Source: Fremontodendron californicum
Taxonomy: Eukaryota; Streptophyta; Magnoliopsida; Malvales; Malvaceae
Length of the DNA: 64,000 nucleotides
Reading direction: 5' to 3'
NCBI GenBank assembly: GCA_030761205.1
Contig: JAULJL010000039.1
Span: forward strand, 7,388,001 to 7,452,000
The notes below the pieces were generated by a model. That model was not told where the DNA came from, ran no database searches, and worked only from the letters and a program-made list of their open reading frames with translations. The position numbers and the translations under genes are program-made. Shown here one piece after another: positions 50,490 through 60,585 of the stretch; positions within the stretch are counted from its first letter, which is position 1; each line of letters opens with the position of its first letter.

Positions 50490-50690
50490 CTATGGTAAAA
50501 CAGATTTCCAATGTTCGATAAGCTCTGGAATCCAAATGCCATTGTAGACAAGACCCTCAATTCTTTCCTTCAGTTTTTTTTGCATTTTTAGTCGAATGCC
50601 CAATTGCCCCAATATGATACTCGCACTTGCTGTTGGGGTCATAGCTTTTAGCTGACGTACAAAACTCTTCAAAGCTAAGCCAATTTCTAT
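50490..50690 (-). pseudogene. Frameshifted gag zinc-finger relic
   Basis: It is the counterpart of 26283-26480. The minus strand still reads SKCEYHIGAIGHSTK, but one A is missing in the following A-run. The last Cys of the finger and the downstream helix are thus out of frame. This shows that the segment is not maintained as protein in this copy. Confidence 0.6.
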
Positions 50691-50865
50691 TTCATCTTAT
50701 TAATGTGTTTCATGATGAATGAGCTATGAATGTCATGAGTGCAATTTGATGCATGTGAAGGATAAACAAAGTTATGTGTGGTCATATACAGTGGAAACAT
50801 GTTGACCATGTATGTTATAAATGCAACACGATGCCAACATGATGCATTTAAAGAATAAGAAAAAC

Positions 50866-51420
50866 CAATGCATGGATATATGCAATGAATGACCATGTAT
50901 GTTCCAAATGCATTTCTCAATGAATGATCATATACACTATGAATGCCACACAATGTCAATTATGATGCATGTGAAGAATAAATGATTGACACAGAGTATA
51001 TACAAAGAAAGTCCTACTGTCCGTGTATGTCATGAACGCAACCTGATGCCAATATGACAAATTAATGCATGAGCATATCATGATGACTATGTATGCCATG
51101 AATGCACCCTGATGCTAACATGATGCATGTAAAGAAAGAATAAATTGATATATGAATAAATACAGAAAAATCATGCTGACTATGAATGCATGAATGCAAC
51201 TTGATGCTACCATGATGCATATAGAGAAAGAATAAATTGATAATGGATATATACAGAAAAATCATGCTGACTATGAATGCATGAATGCAACTGGATGCCA
51301 ACATGATGCATGTAAAGAAAGAATAAATTGATATATGGATATATACAGAAAAAATCATGCTGACTATGAATGCATGAATGCAACTTGATGCCAACATGAT
51401 GCATGTAAAGAAAGAATAAA
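50866..51420 (-). repeat. Shorter compound tandem array of element 2
   Basis: One 280-bp-type unit and about three 92-bp units (starts near 51142, 51235 and 51326), homologous to 26654-27860. Confidence 0.85.
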
Positions 51421-51977
51421 TTGATACATAAGTATATACAAATAATGACCATGCATGTCATAAACGTATCTTACAATGAATGACCATGCATGCTATGACT
51501 ATAACATGATGTCAAAATGATACATGCAAAAATAAATGAATTAACACAAAGGTATATACAAAGAAATCAATGATTACACGAAATTGGTGGGACCTAAATC
51601 TTGGTTATTCAAAAATCTCATTATGCAAGATTTGCCTCCAATATTTTTTTTTTTGATAAACCAATCACATCATTTTCAAAAGAATTTCAGGGTGGATCTT
51701 ACTATGGTACAATATGCAAATGTTCATGTGACACTACCGGTTTTATGAAATCATCAAATTAAATTACCAACTGTTTATTGCAAAGAATGAGATCAATAAT
51801 ACAACCAAAAATGTATATGCCCCATTCACACATGCATGAAATGTGCAACATGCAAAAATGCTTGAAAAAGGATTTTTTTTTTTTTAAAAAAAACAGCTAA
51901 TGAACATCTGCCCCAGCAATATCTGCTTATTTAGGCATCACGATGCCATCGAGGCGGAGTATCACATTTATTACGGG

Positions 51978-51993
51978 CGATGTACGTACATCG
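51978..51993. other. 16-bp perfect palindrome in the leader of element 2
   Basis: The same CGATGTACGTACATCG core and the same GGGC/TTGCCC flanks as in element 1, about 710 bases from the primer site. Confidence 0.75.
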
Positions 51994-52702
51994 TTGCCCG
52001 ATCTACCACACTTATTCGGAGTGTAAAATAGGTAACAAAAAGTTTAGAAATGTCCCTCCATGTGTTCCTATTTTCGGTATGTCTAACGGAAATTCGGCAT
52101 GGCTTCGCCTAGGTTCACTATATGAGGGTGAATCGGTTCTAAGGCCCCGAATTGTTCCTCACTGTCGCCGGTGAAGGCTAGTAAGGCACCCCGATAAAAG
52201 CGGGTTCAATTCGTTAGAGTATATTTTCCTATGCCCATGCGGAGGATCATCACGAAAGCATTAGGTACTTTATACTCCGAAAGTGTTTCACTAGCCCATA
52301 CGGAGGATCAATCACGAAGGCTTAGTTACTTTACTTCCACTTAAAAGGACGGAACCCGGGTAGAGGATTCATGTTATGCAAATGCACGTGTAGTGTGTGT
52401 GGAGGAATAACAAACCTTTCACTACCTATTCTACAAACCTTATTCTAAATGCCCTATCAATTAAAACATTCAAGAATAGTGTAACGCATTAACCAACAAG
52501 CAATTATAATATACAACCTAAATAACTAGAGAACAATAATAAAATGCATGCACATGAGAATGAACATTTTTAAAAACATTTTATTATTTTCAAAATTCTC
52601 TTTATTAGAAAAATGTGGGAATTAAAATTAAATACCAATTAAACCAACCAAAACTGAGACTTTGATAACACACGACTATTTCTAGGCCTGACTCTCTAAT
52701 AG

Positions 52703-52720
52703 TCCCCAGCGGAGTCGCCA
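52703..52720 (-). promoter_or_regulatory. Primer-binding site of element 2 (tRNA-Arg)
   Basis: The plus strand reads TCCCCAGCGGAGTCGCCA, a full match to the 3' end of plant tRNA-Arg(ACG) including the added CCA, as I recall it. Three bases (AGC on the plus strand) separate it from the LTR. Confidence 0.88.
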
Positions 52721-52723
52721 AGC

Positions 52724-55700
52724 TGTCGCAACCTAAAAAAAATAACGACGAGTCTCATCGCAAGACTTTATTATTCGTTAAGCGTGACATTTAAAAAAAA
52801 CCGAGGAAAAGTCGACTTAATTCCTCTAGAAATGAAGGTTTTGAAAATGACCTTAAAAAAGACATGGAGTCGCCACCAATCTTTTTTAGCTAGGTGTGAT
52901 CGGCCACCTATTAAAACCGGTTTTATAAAATATTTTAAAAATTAATTAAAACATTTTAAAAACCAATTTCAAGTCTGCGTTTTAAACCAGAGAAATCAAA
53001 GAAGCGGGTTCGGGAGTCGGTTACGTTCAGGGAAGGATTAGCACCCCCACAACGCCCGTATAAATCGGTACCTTATTAATCGTGTGTTATCTCAAGTCTC
53101 GGTAAAAGTTGGTTTTAAATTTAGTATTTCAAATTAATTCCCAATTTAAAGAAAAATAATTCCATTTTTTATTGAAAATGATCCGGAATTTATAAATTCA
53201 AAATTTTCTTATATTCCCCAACAAACGTGGCAAAATATAGAAATTTTTATTAGTTTTGAAAAACTTTCTGAATCGTTCTCTTTTTTCTTTTGAAAGAAAG
53301 ATATTCCTTTATTAATAATAATTGATGATATTCCCTCCAGCAAACCCGGTAGAGAACTCATGAATTATTTTAACTCGGGAATATCTTTATTTTTATTGAA
53401 AACCATTATCTTTTTTGAAAACATTTAAAAGAAATGAATATGTATGGGCATGACATAAATAAAATGACATAGCAAAATCTAAATAATATAATGCAACCTA
53501 AATGTCATGACACATAGAAATTATTATGGCAAGAATCACATATTATATAAAATGCTTGAATATAAAAATGCAATGCATGAAATGTTTTTTTTTCCTTTAA
53601 TTAAGGAAATCCGTATATCTAAAAAGATATCCGGCTACCTTAGGAAAATATGTCAAATTAAATATTCTAAAACCAAAATACTTTGTGATTGTTTGAAAAC
53701 AATTTTGGAAAGCTTGAATTAAAAATAAAAACTGGGCTAAAATTTTTAAAATGACTCTAATTTCCTAAGTTTTAAAAAATCCGGACTTGGCTACCCTTAA
53801 CCCGGGATTTGAAAAACCATTTTTAGAGTTTAAAAAGGCTTAGAAATTACCCTAAGTCAGTAGCTAACCCTCCTAATCAGCCCACTCTAAGTAAATTAAC
53901 CAAAACAGAAAATTGGTTTTTCTTTAAATTCAATTCTGACTCCACTGTCCAGTTTTAGTCCACGATTTTTTACTCTATTTTTAAAAATTCCAAAAATTCT
54001 GAAAAAATTATTGGAGACTCAGGACATGTAAAAATACACGAAAAAAAATCGACTTAATTTTCTGATCAAAGATGAATTCCCAGAAAAACCAGAGATGTAC
54101 GAGTTTTTGGAGGAGAAAAAACTGCTTTGTTTTTCTTTAAAATCAATTCTGACTCCACTGTCCCGTTTTAATCCACGATTTTTTACCCTATTTTTAAAAA
54201 TTCCAAAAATTCTGAAAAAATTATTGGAGACTCAGGACATGTAAAAATACACGGAAAAAAATCGACTTAATTTTCTGATCAAAGATGAATTCCCAGAAAA
54301 ATCGGAGATGTACGAGTTTTGGGTGGAGAAAAAAAAACTGCTTTGCCAACACACATTTTTTTTGTCTTTGATAAAATCATTTAAAAACCAAAATAAAAAT
54401 ATTTGAAACTCATAGAATGACTTGAAGACAGTAGCTAGGACGTTTTGAAAGTTAGATAAAAATTGGCTAAGTAAAAAAAAATCACAAAGGTAGAATAATC
54501 AATTTGACAAACTTAATTTTCCACAAGTGTGCTCAAGAGAGCATGACCTTGAACCATTAATTGGCTCAAGTCATTATTCAAGTGGCATGAACATGAAATG
54601 CATGAAACAATGCAGCAAACATAATGCATGAAATGCATGGATCTAAACCTAAATGTAAGGAAAATGCATGACACAAATAATATGGCCTAGACCTAACATG
54701 AACTTGCATGACATTTAATGTAACCTAGACCTAAGACATGCATGGCATTTTCACAAACACAAGGCATGCTTAATTCAAAAATCCAACCAAATATCATGCA
54801 AATGCAAAAACCTAACAACAAGCATGACAAAAATACAACACACAATGCAAAACACATGGAGTAGCCAAATGGCTCCAAGCTTCAACAAGCATGGCATTTT
54901 CACAAACACTTGGTATGCTAGCATGAAAAACTAAGTCATAACACAAAAATCACACAAGCATTTTCACAAAAACCTAATATACCAAATCTAAAACATGCTT
55001 AGTAAGATATAAAACAAGAATCATGCAAAGAATCACACAAGCATTTTCACAAACACTTAATATGCTAACTCTAAAACATGCTCAAATTTAAACAACATGA
55101 AAACAGAAAATTAAAAATGTAAAAACATGATATCTAAGACATAAATGGCAACAAACAAAGCAACCAAATTAAATATAACTTAAGAACATGAAATAACATA
55201 ATATTTAAAACATCAAAAATAAAGAAAATAGCATAAACAATATGGTAAAATGAATAAAAAAATAACAACTTAAAATAAATAATGTAGGCCATTTGGCCAT
55301 GGTGAGTTTATTGTAAAAACAAAATGTAAGAAAAATATACTTAAGAAAGGAAATGAAGGAAGAACAAGAAACATTATTTTAAAATGAAAACTCACCAAGT
55401 AGCTTTTGAACGGATTAAGCTATAAACCCTCAGAGTAGCTTTTGAACGGATTAAGCTACAAACCCTCAGAGTAGCTTTTGAACGGATTAAGCTACAAACC
55501 CTCAGAGTAGCTTTTGAACGGATTAAGCTATAAACCCTCAGAGTAGCTTTTGAACAGATTAAGCTACAAACCCTCAGAGTAGCTTTTGAACGGATTAAGC
55601 TACAAACCCTCAGAGTAGCTTTTGAACGGATTAAGCTACAAACCCTCTCAACAAAAACACTATGACTCACCACCCGGATAATCCTAATACAAGTGTATAG

Positions 55701-57292
55701 ACTATCTCACAAGGGGTAGTGGGTGGTCTCAACCAAAGGCCAAGACTCCTTATTTATAAGGTGAGCACCTCCTTGGCTTGACATTACAAAGGGATGTGGG
55801 ATTGTGACTTAGGCTCAAAAATGAAAATCTCTAACTTAACTCTTGATTTTTAATCACTTGATTGAAAAAGTCCTAAGCTTCCTCCTTCCTTTGGGCTTGG
55901 GCAGGCCAGCACTTCTCTTTTCCAGCCCAGCTCTGATTTTTGAAAGGCCCAAAGAAGCCCTTTTCGGTTGCTTGGGTGAAACGACCATTTTGCCCCCCCG
56001 GATGCAAAATAAATATCAAACGGGCTCCAAATTCAATTTTTCTTTTTTTAATACTTCCAAAATAATAAAATATTGAGTTCTGGAAGTTTTCAAAATTATT
56101 CGAGTCCGTTTGCTATTTATTTGGATTTTTTCTTCCAAAACGTCCTTTTATGCCCCTACTTTTTACCATTTTTTAAAAGAGCTCCAAATCAAGATTTTTC
56201 TTCACCAATCTCTTCAAAATAATTAAAAAGTGTGATCTGGAAGTTTTCATAATTTTTGGAGTTCATTTGGTATTTTTTCGGGATTTATCGGCTTGAATTA
56301 CTGCATAGGAGGCTCGGGATTTAGCCATTTTGCAAACGAACTCGGAATCAAGATTTTCTTTCGCAAATCTCTTTCAAATAATTTAAAAATGAGATCTGCA
56401 AATTTTCAAAAGATTTGGAGCTCATTTGCTATTTTTCCGGGATTTTCCTTTTTGAATTACTGCATAAGAAGCCCGGGATTTGGCCATTTTGCAAACGAAC
56501 TCGGAATCAAGATTTTCTTTCGCCAATCTCCTTCAAATGATTTAAGAATGAGATTGACAAATTTTCCATAATTTTCGGAGTCCATTTGCTATTTTTCCCA
56601 AATTTTTCCAATTTTGCCCTTTTACCTCGGAAACCCGGTTTTGCTCAAAACAAATCCGATTTTCAGATTTTCTTCAATCTGAGCCTTAGGCCATCCTTTT
56701 TAATCATTCCTCATCCATTGGGGGCTTTGGTCTTACCAAGTCGGGCCATTTCTGTGATTTTTCCCGATTTCACCGAAATCCACTAAAAACCCTAATTCTC
56801 GGTTTTCTCCCGGATTGACTTTCCTTTTGGTTTTTCTTGCAAGTGACTTCTCCATTACCCGTATTCAGTGCTTATCTTTCATTTGGAACCTTCAATTTCG
56901 ACCAGTTTGATCATTTAAGCACTTTTCCCCAAATTTCTCGGATTAGGGTTTCTTTTCTACTGAATCTCCAAATCCCAACTTCCGAAGTCCATATCTTTCA
57001 ATGTAGACCTCGGATTATCAAAATTCTTTCTCCATTTTTCAATTGAACTTAAAATCTTGATTTTGAAAGTGGGTTGACTTTTTCAGTAGTTGACTTTCTA
57101 GGGTTGACTTTTTCGGGTTTGACTTTTTTGGGGTTGACTTTTTTTTTTAAGTTTGACTTTTTGTGCTCGCCCTCTTAAACTAAGTCTCGGAGTACCACCT
57201 GCAGGATGAAAACAGTCTTTTTATACTCGGAAACATCAATATGGGAGGAAAACATACCTGTTTAGTGGTCCGGACAAAATTAGGTGTCTACA
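52724..57292 (-). repeat. 5' LTR of element 2 (element orientation)
   Basis: 4,569 bp; seven 36-bp units at 55399-55647; TATA region at 55751-55758. Its far end (57292) abuts the CTTTT duplication, 122 bases from the start codon of the downstream gene. Confidence 0.93.
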
Positions 57293-57413
57293 CTTTTTAT
57301 GCAGAATTAGTTATCCTGATGTACTTGTTTTGTATTATAAATTATAATTTATTGTATGTCTAAAGTGGAGAAATTTGCAAACGTTTGTTTGATTTTATTA
57401 AAGATTCAAAGAC

Positions 57414-58645
57414 ATGGACAAAGTTGATGAAAATGTGCAGCTTCAGCAGACTGAATCCAGCATGAAGGTTGTAAAACCGAGGGGTGCATTTTTGAATTAC
57501 TAGTAAGTAACTATACTTGGTGGTTTTAAGTTGAATTCATTAGACATGGTATGTTGTTATATTTGGATTTAAAGAGTGCGAGTTACATATTTTATGTTAA
57601 TCGCTTTATACAGCATAAATGAATGCAAAGGAGATGGAGAAGACAAAGGGAAAATGACATTGAAGGTGAGTAATATTTTATGTATCGTTTGTGTGGACAC
57701 TAAGTTATAAAGTGTTACTAAAATCATGGTTTTTTGATGTGTATGTGAATTAATTGGAATTGTTTTTTTCATAGGTTCGTAAGCTGGCAGCAAAAAGGAA
57801 AGTGCTGCCTACACAGGAGAAGCTGCCATTTATAGAGCAGACTGTTGCACAACAAGAGCAGTATAAAAATGAAGTGCAACAGTTAAAAAGACAGAAATTA
57901 GATGATGAAAAAAAGAAGGTAATAATTAAATAAGAAAATGTTATATTGAAGAAATAATAGTTACAAATGAAGTATGATGTTATATTGCTATGTATTTTTA
58001 ATGAATGTACTTTATGTGTAGGGCTTGGTTGCGACACGCTGTAGCCCATTTAATTTGTGCAAGCTTTTTAAGCAATTGAAGGAAAAACATATTGAAGGTG
58101 CAGTGGAAAGCATAGGGTTCGATCCCTTGCTACTGTTGAAAGATGGAAAGCTTCCAAGAGAGCTGTGTGAAAATTTGGTTCAGCTTTTTAATGTTGCAAC
58201 CAGCTCCATGGAAGTGGATGGCGAAAGTATCCCTTTCACAGTGGAGGATGTGGAAGGTATTCTAGGTTTAGCAAACGAGGGAGTAGAGGTATCAACTGTA
58301 ATGGAAAGAGAAGACGCTGAAGTCTTGTGTAATAAGTTTAATATTCCAACTCATCGAAAGATGAGTTTTGTTAGGCTAGAGCAAGAAATTTTGGAGTTCG
58401 AGGCCGACTGTGAAGAGCTAAAGGCCAGGCTCCTCTTATATATCGTTGGACGGTTTTTGTGTCCAACGATTGAAGGGGGGCCATCGAAAGAGTATTATTC
58501 TTGTTTGACGGAGGATGGCCTGAATGGAAAATTGAACTGGGCAAAACATGTTCATGAGAAGCTTCTTCTTGGTATTAGAAGTTTTCATGCTAGGAAGATG
58601 AAATCATCAAAAGTGTACTTAACCGGTTGCCTGCTCTTATTGGTG
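57414..58645 (+). CDS. Unknown plant protein with an N-terminal coiled coil, 5' part
   Basis: Four coding exons with GT-AG borders and agreeing phases: 57414-57502, 57614-57665, 57775-57918 and 58022-58645. They give 303 codons without a stop. A TTTTATTAAAG acceptor ends at 57403, so the ATG lies in an exon that starts at 57404. Exon 3 is rich in Gln, Lys and Glu (TVAQQEQYKNEVQQLKRQKL), a likely coiled coil. Exon 4 starts RCSPFNLCKLFKQLK and contains SIGFDPLLLLKDGKLPRELC and TVEDVEGILGL. This pattern is familiar from large plant families of uncharacterised proteins often found with Ulp1-type protease domains in MULE-derived genes. The biochemical role is unknown. The frame ends at a donor (GTAAGT) and an LTR element begins about 250 bases later, so further exons lie outside the window or are lost. 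It could be a host gene or a transposon-carried one. Confidence 0.65.
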
Positions 58646-58897
58646 GTAAGTATAATATTTTAAATCTTCGTGTACGAAAGCAATCTTGATTTGAATTGAT
58701 TTGGAATGGAATTAAATTAGAAGTATAAGTTATTAATTTTTGATATTGACTAAATGATAACTCGTATAATTATATAGTTCTTAGTTATGTTTTATTATTG
58801 TTTTGTGTCAAATACGAGTTATTATTGCTTAGTCTAATTGTGTTTATGATATTTTATATTTTTATGTAATTTGGTGTTTTTCACGAGTTTCTTTGAG
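58646..58897 (+). other. Intron-like sequence after exon 4
   Basis: AT-rich, T-biased sequence without frames, between the exon 4 donor and the inferred LTR start. Confidence 0.45.
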
Positions 58898-60281
58898 TGA
58901 TTTCAGATTACTAGGTTAAATCAAGAATTAAGGTTAAATCAAGAATTAAGGGCAAATCCAATTCAGTTCTAGTTCCGACACCTTTTGCCATATCAGCTAT
59001 ATCTGGAGTTTCACCAAAGCATTAAGGCTGAAATTTTGACAGTGCAAATTTAAGAGGCATATCTATCTTTTTCATGTTTTACACTTCTTGAAACGGAGTC
59101 GTTTTCCCTACCGAAATCAACCATCAAGTTGGCTGATGTGCAATGACGTCTGTTCTGCACCGTTTTGGTATTTTGACCATATCATCCGATCCACATGAGA
59201 AAATGATCTGATTCTAACGGCTATGGATCAGTAACTGATAGGGGCATATTTTTATAGAAGACCATTTGATCAGATCGAGCCTCCAACATTGACAAAATCG
59301 ACCATCAAGCTGGCTGATCAGAATTGTCATACAACATGACGAAAATTGTTAGAAAAATGCACCCACCTTTTATACCTACCTTTGAAATTTATAAAGCTTG
59401 TCTCTTGTCATTTAGCTCTCCAAAATGTGTATAAATAGATTGCCTTGGATGAGTATTAGGATACATTGATAGATTGGTAGGATATTAGCCATTGTAATAA
59501 AATTCTCTAAGTTTTCTTCTTCTTTCCTTTCTCTAGTTTTGTTTTTTTATTTACTTATGCTTCTTACATTTCTTTTCATTTTATTCATATCTAGTATGTG
59601 TTGCTAATCATATTGTTGAGGTGATGAGGTGAAGCTTTTGGTAAATGCTAAGGTTAGTCTCTTAAACATGAGCTAAAATGAATCATCATTTATAAACACT
59701 AGTATAGATAATATTTTCTTTTGGTTTAAAATCATAATTACAAAGTAGGGATCTTGATTCATTATTGACAAGGAAAATGGCACAGTAAATGCTTGGTTTC
59801 ATAACCTTGATTTGTTGTAGACATATACCTTGGCATAAGGAATGCTTGGACTCTTTTTATGAGTTTTGAGGACACCAAATGAACATAATATCATATGCTA
59901 TGGACGTTGGACAATTTGGACTGAATTGCTAAACCTTCCGATTGGAACCTCCCTTATGTGTGGATTTCAATTGTGTAATAAAACAAGATTAATCTTAGCA
60001 TAACACCAAGAGTGGATTCTCTAACCTCAACATCCTTTCTTATTGTTTTTTATATCTTGTTTAATTGCTTTTATGTTATTTTGTTTATTTTGTTCTCTAA
60101 TATCTTGTTTACTTTCTTTGTTATTGATTCCCTAATATCTTGTTTATTTTCTTTTTCATATATATTTATAAACTTATACTTACTAGTACGCTTCCCTGTG
60201 GTTCGACCTCGGACACCCGAGAATTTATTACTTGAACATAACCTGCACTTGGGTTTACAACTCTTAATTGAGTCTCCATCA
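58898..60281 (+). repeat. Putative 5' LTR of the Athila-like element
   Basis: About 1.38 kb, ending CTCCATCA just before the primer site. It contains a 17-bp direct repeat (GGTTAAATCAAGAATTA, at about 58914 and 58931) and a TGTATAAATAGATTG TATA region near 59430. The length suits Athila LTRs. The start is uncertain without the partner LTR. Confidence 0.5.
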
Positions 60282-60287
60282 AGTTTT

Positions 60288-60305
60288 TGGCGCCGTTGCC
60301 GGGGA
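60288..60305 (+). promoter_or_regulatory. Primer-binding site (tRNA-Asp)
   Basis: TGGCGCCGTTGCCGGGGA is complementary to the 3' end of plant tRNA-Asp(GTC). It is the primer site commonly seen in Athila elements. It lies six bases after the LTR end. Confidence 0.88.
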
Positions 60306-60339
60306 AGCAATACTAAGTATATAAGTTTATAAGTATATT

Positions 60340-60480
60340 TATTTTTATTGGCTGGTTATACCGCCTATATTTATTTTTATTGGCTGGTTATACCGCCTAA
60401 TTTTCTATATATTTATATTTATATTGTATATTAACTTTGTTTTATTTCTATTGGCTGGTTATACCGCCTAATCTGTATAT
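60340..60480 (+). repeat. Leader repeat, three copies
   Basis: ATTGGCTGGTTATACCGCCT occurs three times (near 60348, 60389 and 60449) with a TATTTATTTTT-type spacer. It lies between the primer site and the gag start. Confidence 0.85.
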
Positions 60481-60585
60481 TAACTTTGTTTTATGCTTGT
60501 TTGGCGACGTGATTTTAGATCTCGTCGTTTAGTTAGATTTTATTGTGAAACTTTTTCAGGTAATCTTTCTAATACAACTCCTACC

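Larger units (their letters stand above)
41308..57292 (-). mobile_element. Giant non-autonomous LTR retrotransposon 2 (LARD-like)
   Basis: 15,985 bp, bounded by a perfect 5-bp duplication CTTTT (41303-41307 and 57293-57297). The LTRs are 4,567 and 4,569 bp and the interior is 6,849 bp. It belongs to the same family and orientation as element 1, with the same termini, tRNA-Arg primer site, leader palindrome and non-coding middle. It has no pol genes. It differs from element 1 mainly by a different tandem array beside the polypurine tract and a shorter middle array. It lies between a probable leader exon and the coding exons of a host-type gene. Confidence 0.93.
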
